Below are positions 1-8,860 of a stretch of 41,247 nt of DNA, one piece after another; position 1 is the stretch's first letter, and the number at the start of each line of letters is the position of its first letter. The notes under the pieces were generated by a model. It searched no databases. It was given only the letters and a program-made list of their open reading frames with translations, and was not told the DNA's origin. A program made the translations under genes and the position numbers. Source of the stretch: an uncultured Paracoccaceae bacterium (GTDB lineage Bacteria > Pseudomonadota > Alphaproteobacteria > Rhodobacterales > Rhodobacteraceae); assembly GCA_937920555.1 (NCBI GenBank), contig CAKZTM010000029.1, positions 1 through 41,247 of the forward strand, read 5' to 3'.

Positions 1-666
1 CCCATCGAGAAACTCCCCACAAAACAAAGAAGCCTCTGAATCGCAGATCACGAGCTATGCCGAAAGTGTGGGAGCGGCGCACCGCTTACAATAGATAGGT
101 AGAATTGCGGCTTTTACCTGAAGAGCCACCTCTGAGCGCAGGTGTCGAGCAAGCAACGGCATAGATTTTCGGCCAAGTTCCTGCACCCAGCGATGCCGTC
201 AACATCGAGTGAGGTGTAATTAGAGCAGACAGTAAATCGTCAGGTTTTGCGTAGTCAGTCCATTTTTACGGGCCGGATCACGGTATATTTGTAGCCTTAC
301 GATCAAGTGATGGCACACATCCAACAGCGATCTTCGGAACCAATGAATTTGAACGAAAAAGAGTATGCCAACAATTTGACCGCCTTCGGCATCGTGGTGA
401 GTTGAGCGACCCTTTGACCAAAGACAAACCAGAAATGGAAAGTGTAAGTTGATGAACCGGTCGGTAAAACCAACTTCTATTTGGGTATGGTCAACACTCA
501 ATCATGGCTGAATTCGGCGCACTCAACATCTTATGCGAAGGGGCAATTCAGGCTGCACGAAATGCCTCGACCATTGCTGGATGTTCCGGTGTCAGTAATC
601 GCTGTGTCTCTCAAGACGGTTTGGGAAACACAGTCGCGGACTTAAGTCTCAACTCGTTTTGGGAAG
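1..666. other. Gene-poor stretch, no supported gene
   Basis: No open frame here has a recognisable protein, a convincing ribosome binding site or family motifs. Short protein-like fragments occur on the plus strand (about 2-94 and 295-405), each ended by a stop, which could be decayed genes, but I cannot name them. The stretch lies directly beyond the 3' end of the minus-strand tRNA-Arg, the usual side for island integration. No repeat of the tRNA 3' end and no integrase were seen inside it. Confidence 0.6.
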
Positions 667-743
667 TGGCGGACCGAGGAGGATTCGAACCCCCGACCCC
701 CTGATTCGTAGTCAGGTACTCTATCCAGCTGAGCTATCGGTCC
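667..743 (-). tRNA. tRNA-Arg (anticodon ACG)
   Basis: The minus strand folds as a complete cloverleaf of 77 nt including an encoded CCA (667-669). The 7-bp acceptor stem pairs GGACCGA with TCGGTCC. The anticodon stem CCTGA/TCAGG encloses the loop CTACGAA, giving anticodon ACG, and the T arm contains GGTTCGAATCC. The ACG anticodon is normally converted to ICG by TadA and reads CGU, CGC and CGA. A promoter lies immediately upstream at 754-782. Confidence 0.97.
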
Positions 744-753
744 ACAGGCGCGT

Positions 754-782
754 GCTATAGCGATACTCGCTACCACCTGCAA
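754..782 (-). promoter_or_regulatory. Promoter of tRNA-Arg
   Basis: On the minus strand TTGCAG (-35) is separated by 17 nt from TATAGC (-10). The expected start is about 3-5 nt before the mature tRNA 5' end at 743. The spacer holds a small inverted repeat (TAGCGA/TCGCTA, 759-773). The element sits just after the stop of the histidine kinase gene. Confidence 0.7.
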
Positions 783-790
783 GGGCGGTT

Positions 791-2176
791 TTAGGCAGTA
801 TTCGGTAAGATGATCGAAAAAGTCGTCCCAGCCTCCCCGGTCTTGACCAAATCAAGTCTTCCGCCGTGACCACGGACCAATTCTGCCGCAATCGCCAAGC
901 CCAGTCCTGTGCCTTCCCGCCGGGTGCCTCCCTGAAACGGCTTAAAGATATTGTCTTGCGCTTTTTTGGGCAGGCCGGGGCCATTATCGGCCACGGTAAT
1001 AATCGTTTCAGTACTATTTTGAGATGCACTGACCTTCACCTGACCGGCCTTTCCAGAGTTCTCAATCGCTTGACGGGCATTGCGGGCTAGGTTGATTATA
1101 ACCCTGAACAATTGCTCTGGATCCGCTGCAACTTCCAAATCTTCAGGCACTTCAACAACAAGTTCGCTCAACCCGCCCGTGTCTCGTAAAACCTCGCTAT
1201 CAACCACGTCCCCAACAATTTCGCTTAGACGAAAAGCCGTGAGATTGGGGGCTGCCTCCTCAGCTTTGCCGAAGGTGAGTGTCTGCTCGCATAAATTGAT
1301 CGCCCGATTTAGCGAATTGACCAGTTTGGGCGCTGTCTTAGCCACGGCCGGATCGGTCGACATCTCGATCCGATCAGTGAACAGCTGGGCCGTTGTCAGC
1401 ATATTCCGCAAATCATGCGAGATTTTCGCTACTGCCCCGCCCAATTGCGCCAGCCTGTCTTTTTGCTTGAGAGACCCGGCAATCCTGTTTTGCATGTCCT
1501 GCAAAGCCGTCTCAGCGGCGCGAAGTTCAGACACGCCTGCGTCAGGCACAATGATGCTTCGTACATCCTCCGGGCTTTCTTGGAACGCCACCATGGAGCT
1601 GACAACACGGCTGATCGGTCGCACGATGAACCAGCGCACCGCCAAAAACAACAATGCGGCCGTAAAGACCGAGATCAAAAGCGATAGGTAAAAAATGGTG
1701 CGCCCATAATCCAACATGGCCTGCTTGAGCGGCGTCTCAATCAACGTCGCTTCAATTTGTAGCCCACCGCCTTTTACAGGTTCACCAATCACGCGAATGA
1801 CACGGTGGTCTTGAATAAACAAAGTGCGCAACGCGTCGCGCATCAGCGCCCAGGCCGATGCGTCCCTGAGATCAAACGTCTCGGCCACCACGCCGGGCAT
1901 CGGCAGTGCCAAAACCAATTCTCGAATAGCGTCCCGCCGCAAGGCAATCGACAAAACGCCAGCATTGCTCAAAAGCTCGTCTTCGAGATCAGCATCAACC
2001 ATCGCGTTGGAGGCCGCCAGAACCGAAAGCGACGCAATCTGAGACCGCTCCAAGCGTTCGGTCAAGTAGTCAAAGCGGAACCGCGCAATCGACGGGACGA
2101 AGATCAATATCTCCGCAATCATCACGAAGATGATTGTAAGCAACAAGAAGCGCCCGGATAACGACTTGAGAAACAT
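791..2176 (-). CDS. Sensor histidine kinase (HAMP, HisKA, HATPase)
   Basis: This is a 461-residue inner-membrane sensor kinase. A membrane segment at about 10-30, a periplasmic sensor of about 130 residues and a second membrane segment at about 160-181 precede a HAMP-like linker (182-235). The H-box has the phospho-acceptor His254 (KISHDLRN). The ATPase domain shows the N-box NLARNARQA (362-370), DNGPG (397-401) and GTGLGLA (422-428), so all catalytic motifs are present. The start has AGGAAGAG about 6 nt upstream. No response regulator is encoded in the window, so it is an orphan here and its signal is unknown. It reads toward the tRNA-Arg gene. Confidence 0.92.
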   Translation of the reverse strand: MFLKSLSGRFLLLTIIFVMIAEILIFVPSIARFRFDYLTERLERSQIASLSVLAASNAMVDADLEDELLSNAGVLSIALRRDAIRELVLALPMPGVVAETFDLRDASAWALMRDALRTLFIQDHRVIRVIGEPVKGGGLQIEATLIETPLKQAMLDYGRTIFYLSLLISVFTAALLFLAVRWFIVRPISRVVSSMVAFQESPEDVRSIIVPDAGVSELRAAETALQDMQNRIAGSLKQKDRLAQLGGAVAKISHDLRNMLTTAQLFTDRIEMSTDPAVAKTAPKLVNSLNRAINLCEQTLTFGKAEEAAPNLTAFRLSEIVGDVVDSEVLRDTGGLSELVVEVPEDLEVAADPEQLFRVIINLARNARQAIENSGKAGQVKVSASQNSTETIITVADNGPGLPKKAQDNIFKPFQGGTRREGTGLGLAIAAELVRGHGGRLDLVKTGEAGTTFSIILPNTA

Positions 2177-2320
2177 GCACTCTTCCTCGAATGATTGGAG
2201 GCAAGATATGTTTCAACAGATCACGCTACAAGAGCAACATTGGCCTAATTCGCCCAGTTTGATCACAACTGCGCGTGTTGGCGAAATGAGGCCAAGACTT
2301 TGGGCCAAATCCGAGCGGAT

Positions 2321-3211
2321 TCAACTGGCCGACGCGCTCCGCGTCATGTCGATTTCGTGCCGGTCTACAAGCCAGCTCCCAAAGAAGCGCCCGCGCAAGA
2401 GCCACGAAATGCCAAAGGCAAACAGCGCCAGCGCCTCAAACCAAAAGGTCAAATTCAGGGCATCCCAATCGATTTGGGCCGGACTGCCGGTCTTCGCGAG
2501 GTTCCCCCAGCCAGTGGTTGCGATGGCGCACAGGATCAAAAAACCCAAAGTGGTATAAATCGCGTTGCGCATGGATTTGTTTGGAAGCGTCAGACCTGTT
2601 TGCTTATCAATATGAAGCTCAGGATCAATGCGGGTAAACACAAACAGCGAAAACACAGCCATGATCGTCAGCACAATGGCCGCCGCTATAAAATGCAACG
2701 CAATCAGAAGCTTGCCCAACCCGCCCCACACCTGCTGAAAGTAGCTCAACGGCTGTCCGGGCTCAACTGGCAAAACCATCACCGGCAGCGGATCCAAGGT
2801 CACACTGGCAAACACCTGACGAATTTGGGACGCATCTTCGCAACCGATCCCACCGGTCGGGACAATAGCCACCACAATCACGAATATCCCCGCTAAGTTT
2901 GCGATGCGGCCCTCAGCGGCATTCTCACCGGAATAGCCGATGAGAAACGAGCCTAGAAACGCTAGTGCTGCCACGAACACAGCCCCCACCCAGCGCGCAT
3001 AAAAGTAATGGCTAACGCTATCATAAAAACATTCGTTGGTCAGAGCTGAGATCGACCACATGCCAAGGGGCAGCAAAATCACGATAAGACCCACCAGCCA
3101 GGCGAGCCGCCTGTAGCCGGCCCCCTGTGCGGGATTATGTCGCGCAATGTACCCCTCATCGCGACGACCAAGCTCAGTCAGCCAATTTCCGAATGTGTCC
3201 AAAACCGCCAT
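2321..3211 (-). CDS. Multi-pass membrane protein of unknown function
   Basis: I do not recognise a named family for this 296-residue protein. It has about six hydrophobic helices (near 33-55, 73-92, 104-121, 166-191, 215-235 and 252-272), a polar N-terminus and a long polar loop between helices 3 and 4. Notable residues are the stretch SVSHYFYARWVG before helix 2 and three cysteines, of which those near 61 and 123 could face the periplasm. A strong GGAGG site 6-7 nt before the ATG supports the start. It lies on the same strand as the kinase, about 145 nt upstream of it, and could share its transcript. A transport or signalling role would be a guess. Confidence 0.8.
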   Translation of the reverse strand: MAVLDTFGNWLTELGRRDEGYIARHNPAQGAGYRRLAWLVGLIVILLPLGMWSISALTNECFYDSVSHYFYARWVGAVFVAALAFLGSFLIGYSGENAAEGRIANLAGIFVIVVAIVPTGGIGCEDASQIRQVFASVTLDPLPVMVLPVEPGQPLSYFQQVWGGLGKLLIALHFIAAAIVLTIMAVFSLFVFTRIDPELHIDKQTGLTLPNKSMRNAIYTTLGFLILCAIATTGWGNLAKTGSPAQIDWDALNLTFWFEALALFAFGISWLLRGRFFGSWLVDRHEIDMTRSASAS

Positions 3212-3312
3212 AAAATGCCTCCATCAATGAAATGAAGCACAATTATCACGGCAGATGAAGTGTTGCGGGCGTACTGTGGGGCAGATAGTTGCACGGTTTT
3301 CGAAATAGCCGT

Positions 3313-3338
3313 GGGGCGCACATTTCTATATGCGCCCC
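3313..3338 (-). terminator. Hairpin downstream of the flavoprotein gene
   Basis: The arms GGGGCGCA and TGCGCCCC form an 8-bp GC-rich stem around a 10-nt loop, starting 14 nt after the stop of the flavoprotein gene. No run of T follows on the minus strand, so it may be a weak terminator or a 3'-end stabiliser rather than a classical intrinsic terminator. Confidence 0.5.
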
Positions 3339-3351
3339 ATGTTGAGATATC

Positions 3352-4767
3352 TTACGGCAAAAACCGCTGGACCAGTCCCACAACTCGCTTAACCATCGGG
3401 CTGTCAAACAGACGCGGGGTGAAATAGGCCCCAGCGGCCCTTTTGTTAACTTCGCCAAGGGTCGGGTAAGGCGCCACCATTGCGGCCACCTGCCCCATTT
3501 TCATGTTATTGGCCAATGCCAGTGCCCAGACTTGGATGAGCTCCCCGGCTTGCGCACCGACAATAGAGGCCCCAACCGGGCGCCCTTTTACAACCATGAC
3601 TTTGACCAGACCGTCGGTTTTCAGCTCTGCGCGGGCGCGGTCATTCTCCGCATATTCAAATCGCGCAACCTCCAGCGCATCACCATGAGCCTCGCGGGCC
3701 TGCGCCTCCGTCAAACCCACTTGCGCCATCTCCGGGTCTGTGTAGGTGGCCCAAGGGATATGGCTGGTCTTGGCTTTGGACGGCAATCCAAAGAGCGCGG
3801 ACCTGATGATCACACCGGCATGATAGCCTGCCACATGGGTGAATTGCAGCCCGCCTGCGACATCGCCGATGGCATAAACTTTGCGGTTTGATGTCTTCAT
3901 GGAGGCATCAACCTCAATGGCGCGATCATGCTTAATGCCGGCTTTGTCCAGATCAAGCTTGTCGATATTGGCCTTGCGGCCCACCGCCATCAACAGGTGG
4001 GAGCCTTTGTACTCCGCCCCGTCCTTGGTCTTGACCGTGATCACACCGCCAGTCTCGCTGATCTGTGAGGCCAAGCCCCCCTCAACAACCTCCGTGCCCT
4101 CGGCACGGATGCGGCGCAGCGCGATCTCGGCCAGCTCAGGATCATCTTTGCCAAAGGCCTTCATACCCTCAAGAACCGTCACTTTAGAGCCGAGCCGCCG
4201 ATGCGCCTGTGCCATCTCCATCCCGATCGGGCCACCACCGATGACCAAAAGATGTTCGGGTTGCTCACGCAAATCGAAAATATCCTCATTTGTGTAATGC
4301 TTGACGTTCTCCAGCCCGGGAATGGGCGGCACAAACGGACTTGAACCGGTGGAAATAACAAACCGACGCGCTTCAATCACATGATCGCCCGCCTGAACTT
4401 CCGTCTCCGAGATAAAAGCGCCGTATTCGGTAATCACTCGGACGCCCAAACCCTCAAAACGCTCCACACTGTCATGAGGCTCAATCCCTGCAATCACAGA
4501 CCGCACATGGTCCTTGGCGGCTGCGTAATCCACCTTTGGCTCCATGGGCGTAATCCCGAACGGCGCACCGGTTCCAAAAGCATGGGCATGTTTGCCAGCC
4601 GCAATGAGCGCCTTGGAGGGCACACAGCCGTAGTTCAGACAATCACCACCCATCTTGTGGCCTTCGATAAGCACCACGGATGCGCCCATCTGAACCGCAC
4701 CGGCCGCAACCGACAAACCACCTGAGCCGCCGCCGATGATGCAAAGATCAACCTTGATACGCTCCAT
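3352..4767 (-). CDS. Mercuric-reductase-like FAD/NAD(P) disulfide oxidoreductase
   Basis: This is a 471-residue member of the class I pyridine nucleotide-disulfide oxidoreductases. It has an N-terminal FAD-binding GGGSGG (12-17), the redox-active cysteine pair C43/C48 (GGDCLNYGCVPSK), a central NAD(P) motif GGGPIGME, the second FAD motif YAIGDVAGG and a dimerisation domain. Where dihydrolipoyl dehydrogenases have His-Pro near the C-terminus, it has Y434-P435-T436 followed by E439, which is closer to the MerA subgroup. It lacks both the heavy-metal-binding N-terminal domain and the C-terminal Cys pair of true MerA, so mercury reduction is unlikely. Its ATG overlaps the stop of the TVP38 gene upstream (TAATG). 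The pairing suggests a membrane-linked redox function, substrate unknown. Confidence 0.88.
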   Translation of the reverse strand: MERIKVDLCIIGGGSGGLSVAAGAVQMGASVVLIEGHKMGGDCLNYGCVPSKALIAAGKHAHAFGTGAPFGITPMEPKVDYAAAKDHVRSVIAGIEPHDSVERFEGLGVRVITEYGAFISETEVQAGDHVIEARRFVISTGSSPFVPPIPGLENVKHYTNEDIFDLREQPEHLLVIGGGPIGMEMAQAHRRLGSKVTVLEGMKAFGKDDPELAEIALRRIRAEGTEVVEGGLASQISETGGVITVKTKDGAEYKGSHLLMAVGRKANIDKLDLDKAGIKHDRAIEVDASMKTSNRKVYAIGDVAGGLQFTHVAGYHAGVIIRSALFGLPSKAKTSHIPWATYTDPEMAQVGLTEAQAREAHGDALEVARFEYAENDRARAELKTDGLVKVMVVKGRPVGASIVGAQAGELIQVWALALANNMKMGQVAAMVAPYPTLGEVNKRAAGAYFTPRLFDSPMVKRVVGLVQRFLP

Positions 4768-5510
4768 TACACGTCACCTTTGCGTAAATACTTCAAAACG
4801 ATCGGCAAAGCCGCCAATGCACATAGTCCCAAGATTGGCCCAAGAACCTGCGGCTCCCAGATAATCCCCAAGGACGGAGCTTCGCCGCGGGCAAAAACCT
4901 CACCCAAACCGGAGCCAACCCATGTGTAGACCGCAGATCCTGGCATAATTCCAAAGAATGTAGTGAATGCGAAGTTACGCAGGGATATTCCCATCAACGC
5001 AGGCACAAGATTGGCGGCGAAGAACGGGAACGCCGGTACCAGCCGCATCAAGAATAGAAAAGAGATCTCGTTGTCGCGCAAACCATCATAGATTTTGCCC
5101 ACAACGCCCGTGTCCGCATCAATCTTCTTGGACAACGCGTCCCCAAGTCCCATCTTGGCCGCCAGAAAAATAGCAATCGCACCCAATGTGGCGGCCGTCA
5201 CAATGAAGAAGACGCCCGGGAACAACCCAAAGAGAAACCCGCCAGTGAGCGTCATGATCAAAGCGCCGGGTAGGCTGAATGCAACCACGGCCACGTAGAT
5301 CGCCATGTAAACCAGCACCGCAAATAGATAGTTGCTGTCGCGCCAAGCAATCAACGCCTCGCGGTTATCGCTCAACGCTTGAAACGACAAATAGTCGCGC
5401 AGAAAAATGAAACCTAAAACAGCCGCGACGCCGATCCCAATCAGGGGCAACAAGCGCTGTACCGAAATTCCTCTCGGCTTTTGCTCAACCATGCTCATCA
5501 TACTCTCCAT
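4767..5510 (-). CDS. TVP38/TMEM64 family membrane protein
   Basis: This 247-residue polytopic protein belongs to the TVP38/TMEM64 (SNARE-associated, DedA-related) family. The signature region includes YVAVVAFSLPGALIMTLTGG, the glycine-rich GFLFGLFPG, and the later FLFLMRLVPAFPFF-like segment typical of the family core. I chose the ATG at 5510 (MESMMSMVEQ) because AAGG lies about 9-10 nt upstream. An 18-codon longer frame from 5564 has no better site. Relatives act in membrane lipid scrambling or envelope homeostasis, but the bacterial substrate is not established. It is translationally coupled to the downstream flavoprotein gene. Confidence 0.87.
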   Translation of the reverse strand: MESMMSMVEQKPRGISVQRLLPLIGIGVAAVLGFIFLRDYLSFQALSDNREALIAWRDSNYLFAVLVYMAIYVAVVAFSLPGALIMTLTGGFLFGLFPGVFFIVTAATLGAIAIFLAAKMGLGDALSKKIDADTGVVGKIYDGLRDNEISFLFLMRLVPAFPFFAANLVPALMGISLRNFAFTTFFGIMPGSAVYTWVGSGLGEVFARGEAPSLGIIWEPQVLGPILGLCALAALPIVLKYLRKGDV

Positions 5511-5681
5511 AATTTCGTTGCCCTTAATTGCGCGGATTTTGCCCGTATAGATAGCCCCCCTCACGCGCCATTGATCATGATCACGGAATTGTTTCAGTTT
5601 TTGCAGGAAAGCCTAGCCTTCGACCGGGGGGCATGATTGAAATGTTTCGGACTATTCCAATAGATAACGGGTTTGTGTGAA

Positions 5682-5710
5682 TTGACACGCGCCCGAACCC
5701 GTCCTAGAAG
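5682..5710 (+). promoter_or_regulatory. Promoter of rpmH
   Basis: A perfect TTGACA (5682-5687) is followed after 17 nt by TAGAAG (5705-5710), placing the transcript start near 5717 and about 48 nt before the rpmH ATG. It probably drives rpmH-rnpA-yidD. Confidence 0.75.
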
Positions 5711-5764
5711 CGCGGTTCTGGATTTCTGTGGAGCCGAATCCGGCACCGCTTTAGGAGCAATGAC

Positions 5765-5899
5765 ATGAAACGTACCTTTCAACCGTCGAACCGCGTTCGG
5801 AAGAACCGCCATGGTTTTCGCGCACGTATGGCCACCAAAGCAGGCCGCAAAATTCTCAACCGTCGTCGGGCTCAGGGTCGTAAGAACCTCTCTGCTTGA
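5765..5899 (+). CDS. rpmH: 50S ribosomal protein L34
   Basis: The 44-codon frame begins [19 protein letters not shown] and ends in a basic tail, the full and typical L34. A TTTAGGAG site precedes the ATG by about 6 nt. L34 is a small basic protein of the large subunit, buried among 23S rRNA helices. The gene lies 31 nt before rnpA, the universally conserved rpmH-rnpA pair, which couples ribosome output with RNase P supply. Confidence 0.98.
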   Translation: MKRTFQPSNRVRKNRHGFRARMATKAGRKILNRRRAQGRKNLSA

Positions 5900-5930
5900 T
5901 CTGACACCACCCTTTCGGGGGGAGTGAGAT

Positions 5931-6341
5931 ATGATACAGCCGGATGTGCAGCAAGAAGAACAAGCTGTCACACCGGCTTTTTACGTTTGTGCAATTGAAA
6001 CCCTTCGAAAGCGTAAAGACTTCCTGGCCGCCGCAAAGGCCAAACGCCAGCATATGCCGGGATTTGTTATTCAGGCGCGGAAGCGAAATGCGGATGAAAC
6101 CGACCCGCAGCTGATCCGCGTAGGCTATACATGCTCCAAGAAAGTCGGAAATGCGGTTGCACGCAACCGTGCCAAGCGCAGGTTGCGGGAAATAGCCCGT
6201 ACGACCCTACCGGTATGGGGCAAACCGGGCCATGACTATGTCCTCATCGGTCGCGCGCAAGAGACAAGCTCGCGAGATTTTGCGACCATGGTCAGCGATC
6301 TCAAACGCGCACTTTCGGTGCTGCACCCGAAAAAATCATGA
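5931..6341 (+). CDS. rnpA: Ribonuclease P protein component
   Basis: This 136-residue basic protein is the cofactor of the RNase P ribozyme, which cleaves the 5' leader of tRNA precursors. The diagnostic RNR region, KKVGNAVARNRAKRRLRE, is present at about 70-87, and an N-terminal TLRKRKDFLAA segment matches the substrate-binding face. A GGGGGGAGTGAG site precedes the ATG closely. The N-terminus is about 20 residues longer than in many relatives, so a shorter start is possible, but the site favours this one. The stop overlaps the start of yidD (ATGA). Confidence 0.95.
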   Translation: MIQPDVQQEEQAVTPAFYVCAIETLRKRKDFLAAAKAKRQHMPGFVIQARKRNADETDPQLIRVGYTCSKKVGNAVARNRAKRRLREIARTTLPVWGKPGHDYVLIGRAQETSSRDFATMVSDLKRALSVLHPKKS

Positions 6342-6589
6342 CAGTTCTGGCGCGGATAATGTTGATACCCGTCCGCATCTACCGAACGGTATTCTCTCCT
6401 TGGGTCGGAATGAGCTGCCGTTACCAACCGACCTGTTCGGCCTATGCGCTGGAGGCGCTCGAAAAACATGGCGGCCTCAAGGGCGGCTACCTTGCGGCCC
6501 GACGCATCCTAAGCTGCCATCCATGGGGAGGGTCCGGTATAGACAACGTGCCTTCCCCAAAAAATCACGCAGATTTCGTGGATAAATAA
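6338..6589 (+). CDS. yidD: Membrane protein insertion efficiency factor YidD
   Basis: The 83-residue protein has the compact YidD core: YRTVFSPW, the cysteine-containing CRYQPTCSAYALEALE, HGGLKGGYLAARRILSCHPW and a GxDNVP end. An amphipathic N-terminal helix attaches it to the inner membrane, where it supports YidC-dependent insertion. It overlaps rnpA by four bases (ATGA), a conserved coupling. In many genomes yidC follows directly, but here a GGDEF/EAL gene intervenes. Confidence 0.95.
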   Translation: MTVLARIMLIPVRIYRTVFSPWVGMSCRYQPTCSAYALEALEKHGGLKGGYLAARRILSCHPWGGSGIDNVPSPKNHADFVDK

Positions 6590-6673
6590 ACTTATCGGCA
6601 AATAGTTGACGCTAAGACATGAATTACGGGGTTTGTTTACTGTCGATTCTGTAATTTGACTTAGCTTGACGGA

Positions 6674-8704
6674 ATGTCATCAAATCCGTCCAAACCCACG
6701 CTTACCGAAGTCCATTATTGGTTTTCAAAGGCTGCGCTTATCGCCATTGTGACCATGTCGCTGGTGATCTTCGCCGGACAATTGGGTGTCAGCAGAATGA
6801 TCGCGCCGCTCACCCCCTTTACGGTAAAAATTCAGGCCGCCTCAGATCAGGTTATAAGGGCACAAAACGTCAGCATTCTGGCAAGCAAGCTGGCGGTCGC
6901 TAAACGTCCGGGACTGCTTTACACCTACCGCACGCAGTTGGCGGCTGAATTGGATGAATTTGTGACCGTTCATCGTGGCCTGCTCTACGGAGACGCCAGC
7001 CGCGGTTTGTCACCGAAAATGTCGGCCAACCTCCGCGAATTGTTATTCAATCCAGCCCAAGGCTTGGACCGGTTTGCACGCGACTTTGAGGATCGGGTCA
7101 GGCGCGACTTTCTTAGTGATGCTCTGTCGGTTGAAGATAATTTGGCCGAAGGTCTGCAAGAAGAGGTTCAATTGCAGCTGTCGCCCCGATTGCGTGAGAT
7201 AACAGCCCTTCTGGGGACTGAAGCTCGGACCGCTGTTGGTCGCGTTTACGCGGCCCAAGTCGTGTTGATCGGCATAGCCGTTCTGATCATGTTGGTATTA
7301 GGTCGCCTTCTGTATCGTCCGCTCGCAGATAGGGTAGTATCCGCGATCCATGACGACGCCGGAAATGCACAATCTGATATGATGCGATTTGACGAGGTGA
7401 CCGGTTTGGCCAACCGAACCCATCTGCTTTCGTTCATGGCGGACCTTTGCAAGTTCAGTAAGGAGCATGATTTTAGATCCGCAGTATTGGATATCGAAAT
7501 TAACGGCGTCGACGCGGTGCGCACCGCCTTGGAAAACAAGGATGTCGACGAGATGATGTCGATGATCGCGCGGCGCATCGAATCTATTTGCCGCAGTGGT
7601 GATTTTATCGCCCGCGTAAGCGATGTGGAATTCATTGTGGTTTTGACCGGCCTTGAATGCGACACAGCACTCAATGACATTACAAATGCACTGCGCACCA
7701 AACTTTCACTTCCTTTCGTGCTTGAAACGCAAAGCTTCAGCCTGAAGACCAAGATCGGTATCAAGATTGCGGATAAAAAGGATCAGGTTCCCGCCGCCAT
7801 CCTGAACCAAGCGGCAACCGCCCTGAAAATATCCAAGGCATCTGACAATTACGACATTCAGTTTTTCTCCGGCAGCCTTGCGCCCAAAGCCAGCCAGCGC
7901 GAGAAAGAGTTTCAGCAGATCGACAATGGATTGAAAAGCGGGCAGTTTGCAGCGCATTTCCAACCGATCGTGGGCATGCAATCCGGTGCCACGCTTGGTG
8001 TCGAAGCTTTGGTTCGATGGAACCATCCTAAGCGCGGCGTCTTATCACCGATCCATTTCATGGAGACGGTCAAGAACCGTGGACTCGCCAATGATCTGAC
8101 CCGCGCAGTCCTTGGCGATGCTCTCAAAGCCCTAAGAGACTGGAAAACAAAATCAATTGAGGTTCCCTACATCTCGATTAATCTTGAAGCCGATCAAATG
8201 GCGGATCGGGCCTTTGTGGACGAAATCAAATGGATTACGGACAGTTATGATCAACCCACATCCATGATCGCTTTTGAGTTTCCCGAAGACGCTTTTATGT
8301 CCACCGCCGGATCTCAGGTCAAAGAGAGTATAAACCGACTGGCTGACTTTGGCTTCTCGATCATCATGGATGACTTTGGCACTATCGGCGTCCCTTTGAA
8401 CGAAATTCCCGATGTTCCACTTCAACATATAAAGGTTGATCGCGCCTTCGTCTCAAACCTCGACAGCGAAACGCTACAACAGACCGTAACTGCAGAGATG
8501 ATCAAGCAAGCTCATGCAAACCACTTCAACGTCGTGGCCGAGGGGGTCGAGACCCCTGCGGAGCGCGCCACGCTTCAGCGTCTGGGGGTAGATGCGCTAC
8601 AGGGATATCTTGTGTGCGAACCGCTTGAGATCGTCGAGATCACCGATTGGCTGGCGACCGCATCCCATGGCGCAAATGGCACCCCACGCTTGGCGCAAAA
8701 CTAG
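6674..8704 (+). CDS. Membrane GGDEF/EAL protein, probable c-di-GMP phosphodiesterase
   Basis: This 676-residue protein has two membrane helices (about 17-38 and 194-212) flanking a periplasmic sensor, then a GGDEF-like domain (about 235-400) and an EAL domain (about 412-660). The GGDEF signature is degraded to SDVEF (316-320), so cyclase activity is unlikely. The EAL domain keeps E444-A445-L446, N503, E535, D566/D567, K587, E623 and Q643, the usual metal, substrate and catalytic residues, so hydrolysis of c-di-GMP is expected. The ATG follows a modest TTGACGGA site. The gene sits between yidD and yidC on the same strand with about 85 and 155 nt of spacing and is not translationally coupled to either. 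Confidence 0.9.
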   Translation: MSSNPSKPTLTEVHYWFSKAALIAIVTMSLVIFAGQLGVSRMIAPLTPFTVKIQAASDQVIRAQNVSILASKLAVAKRPGLLYTYRTQLAAELDEFVTVHRGLLYGDASRGLSPKMSANLRELLFNPAQGLDRFARDFEDRVRRDFLSDALSVEDNLAEGLQEEVQLQLSPRLREITALLGTEARTAVGRVYAAQVVLIGIAVLIMLVLGRLLYRPLADRVVSAIHDDAGNAQSDMMRFDEVTGLANRTHLLSFMADLCKFSKEHDFRSAVLDIEINGVDAVRTALENKDVDEMMSMIARRIESICRSGDFIARVSDVEFIVVLTGLECDTALNDITNALRTKLSLPFVLETQSFSLKTKIGIKIADKKDQVPAAILNQAATALKISKASDNYDIQFFSGSLAPKASQREKEFQQIDNGLKSGQFAAHFQPIVGMQSGATLGVEALVRWNHPKRGVLSPIHFMETVKNRGLANDLTRAVLGDALKALRDWKTKSIEVPYISINLEADQMADRAFVDEIKWITDSYDQPTSMIAFEFPEDAFMSTAGSQVKESINRLADFGFSIIMDDFGTIGVPLNEIPDVPLQHIKVDRAFVSNLDSETLQQTVTAEMIKQAHANHFNVVAEGVETPAERATLQRLGVDALQGYLVCEPLEIVEITDWLATASHGANGTPRLAQN

Positions 8705-8860
8705 CACAATTTCACATAGTCCTACTGTCGCACACCTCCGATCTGCAAAAACCGCACCATAGGTCATCTTGGTAAACCAAAAACTTGGGTTTGGCCTTGA
8801 CCTTTGCCCCCTACAACTGTTGAACGCTGCAATGCAGTTTTTGATGAGCGGAGCGTGTTC

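Noticed and set aside
504..704. Plus-strand open frame running into the tRNA
   Set aside because: It overlaps the antisense of tRNA-Arg, has no ribosome site and no family resemblance.
1080..1691. 203-codon plus-strand frame
   Set aside because: It is antisense to the histidine kinase, Ser-rich and arises from the codon pattern of the real gene.
3352..4767. Naming the flavoprotein merA
   Set aside because: It lacks the N-terminal metal-binding domain and the C-terminal vicinal cysteines, and no other mer genes are nearby.
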